NCBI GenBank assembly: GCA_047601745.1 | Contig: JASGIS010000001.1 | Location: forward strand, 6,448,001 to 6,512,000 | Origin: JAKPAM01 sp047601745 | GTDB taxonomy: Bacteria; Pseudomonadota; Gammaproteobacteria; Burkholderiales; Burkholderiaceae_E | Reading direction: 5' to 3' | Length of the DNA stretch: 64,000 bases | Shown: positions 54,885 through 64,000 of the stretch, piece by piece | Numbering within the stretch: the stretch's first letter is position 1 | How the letters are laid out: each line of letters starts with the position of its first letter | The notes under the pieces: generated by a model | Databases searched by the model: none | Seen by the model: the letters and a program-made list of their open reading frames with translations, nothing else | Told to the model about the DNA's origin: nothing | Position numbers and translations under genes: made by a program

Positions 54885-55769
54885 ATGCGTTGGGAAGGCG
54901 AACGAGAAAGCACGAACGTCGAGGATCGCCGCGGCAGCGGCGGCGGCGGCGGTTTTGGCCTACCGGTCGGCGGACGCGGCATCGGCCTGGGCACGGTGGC
55001 GATCGCGCTGGTGGCCGGCTGGATCTTCGGCATCAATCCGTTGACGCTGCTGGGCATGTTCGCGGGCGGCGGCGGATCGGTGGCCGAGGCGCCGCAGGCA
55101 CCCGCGGCCCGCACCGGCACGCCGGACGATACCGGCGGGCGTTTCGTGTCGGTGGTCCTGGCCAGCACCGAGGACGTCTGGACGCGGATCTTCCAGCAGG
55201 CCGGCGCGCGCTACGAGCCGCCTGCGCTGGTGCTGTACTCGGGTCGCACGCGCACCGCCTGCGGCCTCGGCGAGGCCGCGGCCGGGCCTTTCTACTGCCC
55301 GGGCGACCGCAAGGTCTACATCGATCTGGATTTCTATCAGATCCTGAAGAACCGGCTGGGCGCGCCCGGCGATGCCGCGCAGGCGTACGTGATCGCGCAC
55401 GAGGTCGGGCACCACGTACAGAACCTGACCGGCACGATGAACAAGATCGAGGCGGCGCGCCGGCAGATGAGCGAGGCGCAGTACAACCAGGTCTCGGTAC
55501 GGCTCGAACTGCAGGCCGACTGCTACGCCGGCATCTGGGCCTATCATTCCCAGCAGGCCAAGCGCTGGCTGGACGCCGGCGACATCGAGCAGGCGATCAA
55601 CGCCGCCGCCGCCGTCGGCGACGACCGCCTGCAGCGGCAGTCGCAGGGCATGGTCAGGCCCGAAACGTTCACGCACGGATCGTCGGCGCAGCGCGTGCGC
55701 TGGTTCAAGACCGGCGCGCAGAGCGGCGACGTCAATCAGTGCGATACGTTCGCGCGCAACGCCAGTTGA
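54885..55769 (+). CDS. ypfJ: Neutral zinc metallopeptidase (YpfJ family)
   Basis: A 294-residue protein. The head MRWEGERESTNVEDRRG is the YpfJ family start, followed by a Gly-rich stretch and one membrane helix (GLGTVAIALVAGWIFGINPL). The catalytic HEVGHHVQ is near residue 172, with a downstream LELQADCYAG as third zinc ligand region. Predicted anchored in the inner membrane with the domain outside. AGGGGAAG precedes the ATG, and TATGAT at 54854-54859 is a possible -10 element. Substrates are unknown. Confidence 0.9.
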   Translation: MRWEGERESTNVEDRRGSGGGGGFGLPVGGRGIGLGTVAIALVAGWIFGINPLTLLGMFAGGGGSVAEAPQAPAARTGTPDDTGGRFVSVVLASTEDVWTRIFQQAGARYEPPALVLYSGRTRTACGLGEAAAGPFYCPGDRKVYIDLDFYQILKNRLGAPGDAAQAYVIAHEVGHHVQNLTGTMNKIEAARRQMSEAQYNQVSVRLELQADCYAGIWAYHSQQAKRWLDAGDIEQAINAAAAVGDDRLQRQSQGMVRPETFTHGSSAQRVRWFKTGAQSGDVNQCDTFARNAS

Positions 55770-55885
55770 GCACGGCGAACCGCCGGACGGCCAGGAGAGC
55801 GCGGCGACAGCGTCGCGCCCGATGGCGGACCCCGATGGCGGACAGCAATCCGGCTCGCGGCATCGCGGCCCACGGGCCGCCGGGC

Positions 55886-56587
55886 TCAGTGGGCGGGCAT
55901 CTCTCCGGACGCGGCCGGCCGGGTCATCACACCGCCGAGCGTCTCGGGGGCCGCTTCGCGCATCGCGGCGGGCGCGGCCAGCGCCCGCGCCGGCTCGTCG
56001 TCGAAAGTCTCGATCTGCGCGAGCCGTCCGAGCATCTGCACGAGTTCGACCTGCCGGTTCGTGCCGGTCTTCGCGAAGATCGCCTTGACGTGATGGCGGA
56101 CGGTGTTGACCGATACGCCCAGGTAGAACGCGATCTGCTTGATCGTCTTGCCGGTCGCCAGTTCGGCGGCGACCCGTGCCTGCGCGCTGGTCAGACCGAA
56201 GCAGCGCATGACGTTGGCCGACAGATCGAGCGACGCGAGCGGCACGTTCTCGAACGTCAGCAGGACCAGGGCCTGGCCGTCGGCGGCGCCGGCCGCGAAC
56301 GGCGTGAACACCGATAGCGACACGCCGAGCTGCCGCGCGCTGCCTCGACGGACGGCAACCGACTTGGAGGCCTGCAGCACGACGTGGCCGTGATCCGTGC
56401 CGGCGGATCCCGCGGTCAACGCGGCGAGCAGCGCACGCTGGCTGGCGTCGTCCGGGCAGGCCAGGCGGCCATCGACCACCGAGACGAACGATCCCGCGCA
56501 CAGCAGCTCATTGCCGCGACGGTTGCTCGCGACGACGTGTTGCTGCGCGTCGATCAGGATGGCGGGGCATTCGGCGCGACTGAGCAT
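55886..56587 (-). CDS. LuxR-type transcriptional regulator without receiver domain
   Basis: A 233-residue protein. The N-terminal 150 residues look like a small-ligand or PAS-like domain (CPAILIDAQQHVVASNRRGNE), and the C-terminal part is a LuxR helix-turn-helix: FGLTSAQARVAAELATGKTI and YLGVSVNTVRHHVKAIFAKT. The ATG at 56587 has GGAAGG upstream and is preferred to upstream frame extensions. It diverges from a response regulator gene that lacks its phosphoacceptor, so both may share control of unknown targets. Confidence 0.82.
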   Translation of the reverse strand: MLSRAECPAILIDAQQHVVASNRRGNELLCAGSFVSVVDGRLACPDDASQRALLAALTAGSAGTDHGHVVLQASKSVAVRRGSARQLGVSLSVFTPFAAGAADGQALVLLTFENVPLASLDLSANVMRCFGLTSAQARVAAELATGKTIKQIAFYLGVSVNTVRHHVKAIFAKTGTNRQVELVQMLGRLAQIETFDDEPARALAAPAAMREAAPETLGGVMTRPAASGEMPAH

Positions 56588-56794
56588 GGGAACCTTCCGC
56601 TGGCGGCGGGAGCGAATGCCATGGCTCTGCTCCCCCATCAGAAACATTGTGAAAAAAGTATCGGCGATGCGAGGCGCTTGCGTAATATGGCCAGAGGTCG
56701 AGCCCATGCGGGCTTTCCGGATTCTTGTCATGTCTCAAACCGTCCCAATGGGCTACGCGAGTAAAATCACCTGTCCGAATGGACGGTTGTGCAG

Positions 56795-57745
56795 ATGGTG
56801 AATCCGCGTTCTCCCGGCTCGGCCAACTCGTTGTTGCGAATCCTGCTGATCGATCCGCATGCGCTGTTCCGGCACGGCATGCGGCACCTGCTGGCCGGAC
56901 TCGAGCGTCCGCTCGAGCTGATCGAGGCCGATCACGTCGCCAAGGCGCGCGAAGCGGCGCCTGAGCCGGTCGATCTGGTCCTGATGGCGTTGTCGTATCC
57001 GGACCTGTCCGCGCTGGACGCGCTCGACCTGGCGTTGAAGTCGTTTCCGGAAGCGGCCGTCGTCGTCGTCTCGGGGCAGGACGACCCGACGCTGGTGTTC
57101 GAAGCGCTCGAACGCGGCGCGCAGGGCTTCATCCCGAAATCATCGACGTCCAGCGTGCTGATCTCGGCGCTGCGGCTGATCCTGGTCGGCGGTTTGTACC
57201 TGCCGCGTCACGTCCTCGACTATCGGCACGTGGCCGACGTCCCGGCCGCCGGCCGCCCGGCGGCGCCGGCCGTCGCGAACGATGCGCCGAACGGGACGCA
57301 GAAGGCGGCCCCACCGGCGGCCGGGCCGAAAGACGAGCATCGTGTCGAGCAACCGATGATCACCTGGCCGCCGTCCCCGGTGCTGCTGAAGACCTTCTCC
57401 GGCATCGGTGCCGGCATCGGCGCGGCCGTCGGTTCGGCGATCGACCGCGCGCTGGATGCCGACGAGGCTCGCGTGCAGATGACCGAACGGCAAAGGCAGG
57501 TGCTGGTCTGCGTCGTGCGCGGCATGTCGAACAAGGCGATCGCGCGCGCGATGCGCCTGTCCGAAAGCACGGTCAAGCAGCACCTGTCGTCGGTGTTCAA
57601 GCTGCTGGGAGTCAGCACCCGCACGCAGGCGGTGCTCGCGGCGACGCGGCTCGGGCTGCAGACCGTCGATCGCGCACCGGCCAACGGCGTCACCGGGCGG
57701 GTGGCGCCGTCGACCGATATCGAGATGCTCGGCAGCGATAGCTGA
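56795..57745 (+). CDS. LuxR-type response regulator with degenerate receiver
   Basis: A 316-residue protein. The receiver-like domain (LRILLIDPHALFRHGMRHLL) has one acidic residue where two are usual, and the phosphoacceptor position reads LVLMALSYPD, Ala in place of Asp; the Lys (GFIPKSS) remains. A 90-residue Ala/Pro-rich linker leads to a LuxR output domain (MTERQRQVLVCVVRGMSNKA; LSESTVKQHLSSVFKLLG). It should act without phosphorylation. ATG 56795 is preferred to a GTG at 56789. It is convergent with rpoD. Confidence 0.87.
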   Translation: MVNPRSPGSANSLLRILLIDPHALFRHGMRHLLAGLERPLELIEADHVAKAREAAPEPVDLVLMALSYPDLSALDALDLALKSFPEAAVVVVSGQDDPTLVFEALERGAQGFIPKSSTSSVLISALRLILVGGLYLPRHVLDYRHVADVPAAGRPAAPAVANDAPNGTQKAAPPAAGPKDEHRVEQPMITWPPSPVLLKTFSGIGAGIGAAVGSAIDRALDADEARVQMTERQRQVLVCVVRGMSNKAIARAMRLSESTVKQHLSSVFKLLGVSTRTQAVLAATRLGLQTVDRAPANGVTGRVAPSTDIEMLGSDS

Positions 57746-57759
57746 AGCTTTCGCTGCCG
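57730..57759. terminator. Hairpin shared by convergent response regulator and rpoD genes
   Basis: CGGCAGCGA (57730-57738) pairs perfectly with TCGCTGCCG (57751-57759); the loop contains AGCT-GA-AGCT. It spans the response regulator stop and lies eight bases after the rpoD stop. No long T-run on either side, so efficiency is uncertain. Confidence 0.6.
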
Positions 57760-57766
57760 CCCGTCG

Positions 57767-60547
<2,781 letters not shown>

Positions 60548-60697
60548 GGTAGACCCTCTCCGTCTGATGCGACCGAGGCGTACCGGGCGGCGTGACGATC
60601 AACGCCACGACCCGGACATCGCCGTCATCGACCCGGCGCGACCGCTTCGATGGTTGCGCCGCGCACAATCTTCCACGTTGGGGAACCTTGCATTATA

Positions 60698-63031
60698 TCA
60701 AGCCTTGATCCGAAGCGCCTGCAGTTCCTGTAGCCGCAGACGATCCTCGGCATTGGCCAGCCCGCCGGCGACCAGCGCGTCGATCGCCTCACGCAGCCCG
60801 CGCTGCCGCAGTTGCCGCAGCGCACCATCGAACTCCATGCGCGCGTCCTCGAGGCCCATGTCGACGACGATCTGCCGCGGCGCGCCGGCCTGGCGCTCGA
60901 GCATCCGGATCATCTCCGGCGAGCGTTCGCGCAGGGATTCGCAGACGACCGCGAACGACGCGCCGGCCGGCAGCGTGCGCAGCAGCGCCAGCCAGCCGGT
61001 CAGCGTCTCGGGCAGGAACCGCTCGTCGACCGGATCGAGCGCGAGCGTCGGATGCAGGGCGGCGAGCAGGCACACCCGGCTGAGCAGCGCCGGCGGACGG
61101 ATCGGCACGCGCAACGGCGGCGCCCCGTCGAAGCGCCCTCCCCGTCCCGGCTCCCACCGGCGATCACGCCGCGGACCGCCGCGCCAGCCCGACGCGCCGC
61201 GATCGCCGCGGCCTTCGTCCCGTCGGTCCGGCCCCGGGCGCCAGCCCTGCGGATCGGCCCGCGCCCAGCCTTCGTCCCGCGCATGATGCTCATCGGACGG
61301 CGGCGACCGCCCGTCGTCCGCCCAGCCGTGGCGGTCGCCGGCGTACGGCGATCCCGCGTACGGCGACCCCGCATCCGCCGACCGGGAGCCGCCGGCCGGC
61401 GGGTGACGGTCGGCCACCGATCGCCGATCGGCACGATCGCGCGCGGCCGCCTCGCCCTGTCGCAGATAGTCGTTGAGTTCGCCGGTGCCGATCCGCGCGT
61501 ATTCGGCGACCCGATGCACGAGCTGCATCCGCAGCGCCGCCTGCGGCATCGCCAGCAGCAGCGGCCTGGCCTCGGCCAGGAAGCGGGCGCGGCCCTCGGC
61601 CTGCTCCAGATCGACGCGGCTCGACAACTCGCGCAGCAGCAGCGCCGACAACGACTCGGCGCCGTCGAGCAGGCGGGCGAAGCCGTCGGCGCCGTGTTCG
61701 CGCACGAAGCTGTCCGGATCGTGCTCCGGCGGCAGGAACAGGAACTCGAGCCGCTTGGTGTCGGCCACCATCGGCAGGCAGGCTTCGAGCGCCCGCCACG
61801 CGGCCTTGCGGCCGGCCTTGTCGCCGTCGAACGCGAAGACGACGCGCTCGACCTGCCGCAGCAGCTTGCGCACGTGGTCGGCGGTGGTCGCGGTGCCGAG
61901 CGTGGCGACCGCATTGCGAACGCCGTGCTGCGCGAGCATCACGACGTCCATGTAGCCCTCGACGACGATCGCGCAATCGGTCTCGCGCATCGCCTCGCGG
62001 GCCTCGTACAGCCCGTACAGCTCGTGGCCCTTCGAGAACAGCGGCGTCTCGGGCGAGTTCATGTACTTGGGCTCGCCCTTGTCGAGGACCCGCCCGCCGA
62101 AGCCGATGATCTGTCCGCGCGGATTGCGGATCGGAAACATGATGCGGTCGCGGAAGCGGTCGAAGCGGCGCCGGCGGGTCGGGGTCGGGGTCGGGGACGG
62201 AACCGAAGCTGAAGCCGAAGCCGAAGCCGAAGCCGCGGTCGGCGTCGCGGCGCCGGCCGCGGCCGCAGGCGGGACCGCGGCGGTCGGGTCGGCGCCGGCA
62301 CGCGCGGCGCCTGCGGCACGCGCGGCACCACCAGCACCACCAGCACCACCAGCACCACCAGCACCGACAGAACCAACGGAACCAACGGAACCACCACCAC
62401 CGACGGAGCCGGCCGCCGGCCGGTCCGCGGAAACGGCATCGCCGGCGCCCGCCGATCCGTGAGCCGGCGCGGGATCGTGCTCGATGACCATCCCCGTCGT
62501 CAGCAGCGCCTGCGCATCGTAGTCGGGCACCGCGGCTTCGAGGCCGCGCCAGGCATCGGGCGCGTAGCCGATGCCGTAGCGGGCGGCGGTCTCGCCGCTC
62601 AGGCCGCGGCGCTTCAGGTAGTCGATCGCGCGCGGCGTGTCCTTGAGCCGGCGCTTGTAGAACTGCGCGATGCGCGCCATCAGCTCGAGCAGGTCCGGGT
62701 CGCGCGATGCCGACGACGCGGTATCGCCGCCCCGGCCCGGTTCGTGCGGGACCGTCAAGCCGACGGACTGCGCGAGATCGGCGACGGCATCGGGGAACGA
62801 CAGCCCCAGATGCTCGATCAGGAAACCGATCGCCGTGCCGTTGGCGCCGCAACCGAAGCAGTGATAGAACTGCTTGATCGGCGCCACCGTGAACGACGGC
62901 GATTTCTCGGCGTGGAACGGGCACAGGCCCAGATAATTGGCGCCGGCCTTCTTGAGCTGCACGTGCCGACCCACCACGTCGACGATGTCGACCCGGGACA
63001 GCAACTCCTGGATGAACGACTGCGGGATCAC
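60698..63031 (-). CDS. dnaG: DNA primase DnaG
   Basis: A 777-residue primase. The CHC2 zinc domain is CPFHAEKSPSF and YHCFGCGANG (residues about 38-63); TOPRIM core motifs include IIGFGGRVL, VVEGYMD and FAFDGDKAGRKA. E. coli DnaG has 581 residues; extra length is a low-complexity insert at about 187-287 of Gly/Ala/Val and Ser/Ala repeats inside the first part of the catalytic domain, and an expanded Arg/Asp/Gly-rich linker (about 515-640) before the helicase-binding domain. GTG start. It lies between yqeY and rpoD, the classic order. Confidence 0.95.
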   Translation of the reverse strand: MIPQSFIQELLSRVDIVDVVGRHVQLKKAGANYLGLCPFHAEKSPSFTVAPIKQFYHCFGCGANGTAIGFLIEHLGLSFPDAVADLAQSVGLTVPHEPGRGGDTASSASRDPDLLELMARIAQFYKRRLKDTPRAIDYLKRRGLSGETAARYGIGYAPDAWRGLEAAVPDYDAQALLTTGMVIEHDPAPAHGSAGAGDAVSADRPAAGSVGGGGSVGSVGSVGAGGAGGAGGAGGAARAAGAARAGADPTAAVPPAAAAGAATPTAASASASASASVPSPTPTPTRRRRFDRFRDRIMFPIRNPRGQIIGFGGRVLDKGEPKYMNSPETPLFSKGHELYGLYEAREAMRETDCAIVVEGYMDVVMLAQHGVRNAVATLGTATTADHVRKLLRQVERVVFAFDGDKAGRKAAWRALEACLPMVADTKRLEFLFLPPEHDPDSFVREHGADGFARLLDGAESLSALLLRELSSRVDLEQAEGRARFLAEARPLLLAMPQAALRMQLVHRVAEYARIGTGELNDYLRQGEAAARDRADRRSVADRHPPAGGSRSADAGSPYAGSPYAGDRHGWADDGRSPPSDEHHARDEGWARADPQGWRPGPDRRDEGRGDRGASGWRGGPRRDRRWEPGRGGRFDGAPPLRVPIRPPALLSRVCLLAALHPTLALDPVDERFLPETLTGWLALLRTLPAGASFAVVCESLRERSPEMIRMLERQAGAPRQIVVDMGLEDARMEFDGALRQLRQRGLREAIDALVAGGLANAEDRLRLQELQALRIKA
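62205..62388. repeat. Short tandem repeats inside dnaG
   Basis: Five GAAGCC-type hexamers (62205-62234), five CACCACCAG-type 9-base units (62326-62370, the last diverged) and two AACCAACGG units (62371-62388). All unit lengths are multiples of three; together they code most of the low-complexity insert in the primase core. Confidence 0.9.
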
Positions 63032-63064
63032 CCGCCTACTTTATCGCTGCGCGCGCGCACCATG

Positions 63065-63550
63065 TCAACGCGCCAGCCGCGCCTTGACCCGGGCCGATAC
63101 GGCCGACAGGTCGGCGCGCCCGGCCAGCCTGGGCTTGAGCACGCCCATCACCTTGCCCATGTCCTGCGGGCCGGCCGCACCGACCGCCGAAACGGCCGCG
63201 TCGATCTCGGCGGCGATCTCGTCGTCGCCGGCCTGCTGCGGCAGATAGGCCGACAGCACGTCGAGTTCGAGCTTCTCCTTGGCGACCAGGTCGGTTCGGC
63301 CGGCGGCCTCGAACTGGCCGATCGAATCCTTGCGCTGCTTGCACAGCTTGTCGACGATCGAGACGATCTGCGCGTCGTCGGCGACGATCCGCTCGTCGAC
63401 CTCCTTCTGCTTGATCGCGGCCAGCAGGCCGCGGATCGCGAGCAGCCGGTCGGATTGCCTGGCACGCATCGCGGCCTTCATGTCGTCGTTGATGCGCTGG
63501 AACAACGGCGAACGCGGCGCGGCGCCGTCGGCGGAAGCGGCTTCGGTCAT
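63065..63550 (-). CDS. yqeY: GatB/YqeY domain protein
   Basis: A 161-residue YqeY-type protein: FQRINDDMKAAMRARQSDRL at the start, AAIKQKEVDERI in the middle and the C-terminal helical domain GKVMGVLKPRLAGRADLSAV, which resembles the tRNA-interacting tail of GatB. Conserved between rpsU and dnaG in many proteobacteria. Role not settled, probably tRNA- or translation-linked. ATG start at 63550. Confidence 0.93.
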   Translation of the reverse strand: MTEAASADGAAPRSPLFQRINDDMKAAMRARQSDRLLAIRGLLAAIKQKEVDERIVADDAQIVSIVDKLCKQRKDSIGQFEAAGRTDLVAKEKLELDVLSAYLPQQAGDDEIAAEIDAAVSAVGAAGPQDMGKVMGVLKPRLAGRADLSAVSARVKARLAR

Positions 63551-63598
63551 GGCGAAGAATCCTCGAATAAGCAGCGGCCCGCTCGAACGGAAACGGAA

Positions 63599-63632
63599 AC
63601 AGCCCGCCTAAAGCGGACTTCGGGCGGGCTGT
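63599..63632 (-). terminator. Terminator between rpsU and yqeY
   Basis: ACAGCCCGCC (63599-63608) pairs perfectly with GGCGGGCTGT (63623-63632), a ten-base-pair stem with a 14-base loop; on the minus strand it is followed by TTCCGTTTCC. Partial read-through would give the downstream yqeY-dnaG-rpoD genes a lower level than rpsU, as known for this operon in E. coli. Confidence 0.85.
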
Positions 63633-63674
63633 TTGACGAACGGCGACCGGGGCGCAGGCCGCCGGACGCGTCGA

Positions 63675-63887
63675 TCAGTACAGTTTTTTCGGCAGCATCT
63701 GGCTGCGCAGGCGCTTGTAGTGGCGCTTGACTGCTGCGGCCTTCTTGCGCTTGCGCTCCGCCGTCGGCTTCTCGTAGAACTCGCGTGCGCGAAGTTCCGT
63801 GATGATGCCGGCCTTCTCGATGGTGCGCTTGAAACGTCGCAGCGCGACATCGAACGGCTCGTTTTCCTTGACGCGGATCGTCGGCAT
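63675..63887 (-). CDS. rpsU: 30S ribosomal protein S21
   Basis: A 70-residue S21: MPTIRVKENEPFDVALRRFK, then ITELRAREFYEKPTAERKRK and a basic tail. Length and sequence are standard. GGGGGTGAT precedes the ATG with ideal spacing. First gene of the macromolecular synthesis block. Confidence 0.97.
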   Translation of the reverse strand: MPTIRVKENEPFDVALRRFKRTIEKAGIITELRAREFYEKPTAERKRKKAAAVKRHYKRLRSQMLPKKLY

Positions 63888-63915
63888 GTAAAAATCACCC
63901 CCTTTCGAGCCCGCT

Positions 63916-63945
63916 AATATAGCACGGCCTCAAATCGCTTGTCAC
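63916..63945 (-). promoter_or_regulatory. Sigma-70 promoter of rpsU
   Basis: On the minus strand GTGACA (63945-63940, -35) and TATATT (63921-63916, -10) are separated by 18 bases, each differing by one base from consensus. The -10 ends 29 bases before the rpsU ATG. Confidence 0.75.
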
Positions 63946-64000
63946 GCATTCCGTCGCCGAACGCCGTTTCCTCCTGCGTCCGGCCGTGATAGGGTCCGTC

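Overview
The window looks like chromosome of a GC-rich betaproteobacterium, most likely Burkholderiales. Grounds are a Burkholderia-type porin, a Bug/TctC-type solute-binding protein, a DUF4148-like secreted protein, and the rpsU-yqeY-dnaG-rpoD block at the right end. No insertion sequence, prophage, CRISPR array or rRNA was seen.

Layout. (1) 1-15728, all minus strand: an exopolysaccharide locus. In transcription order it holds Wza-type export protein, Wzc/BceF-type tyrosine autokinase, WcaI-type glycosyltransferase, O-antigen polymerase/ligase, EpsL-like outer-membrane barrel, a large secreted protein of unknown function, UDP-glucuronate 4-epimerase-like enzyme, acyltransferase, Wzx flippase, a second polymerase/ligase and two GT4 glycosyltransferases, the last cut by the window edge. 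The part below about 8.5 kb is visibly more AT-rich. (2) 16441-26035: a MarR regulator, a cytoplasmic AmiC-like amide sensor, a urea/amide-type five-gene ABC transporter and two amidase-signature hydrolases, apparently one amide uptake and hydrolysis unit. (3) 26165-31276: VanZ-like protein, RhlE-type helicase, a DnaQ-exonuclease/GIY-YIG fusion, SPFH-SHOCT protein and DUF350 protein. (4) 31426-39243: a double IclR regulator facing an acyl-CoA dehydrogenase/Bug/acyl-CoA dehydrogenase operon, a relic of a second Bug gene, a DUF4148-like protein and a porin. (5) 39712-45400: lipoprotein-type flavin amine oxidase, membrane-anchored spermidine synthase-like protein and DUF4178 protein, families that belong with the SPFH and DUF350 genes of region 3. 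(6) 45454-57745: aminotransferase, PhnN, catalase, several response regulators, a trehalose synthase/maltokinase fusion, a tRNA gene with anticodon CAU split by a group I intron, and a YpfJ-type metalloprotease. (7) 57767-63887: rpoD, dnaG, yqeY and rpsU, with a clear promoter before rpsU and a terminator after it.

The most unusual items are the 293-nt group I intron directly after the tRNA anticodon (P1, P4 and P7 pairings can be written from the sequence), the fusion of two complete IclR regulators through a repeat-coded linker, a TreS-maltokinase whose kinase motifs have lost key aspartates, a receiver domain without its phosphoacceptor aspartate, a PhnN whose C-terminus is overprinted on a neighbouring gene, and a recurring habit of short tandem repeats, several inside essential or regulatory genes.
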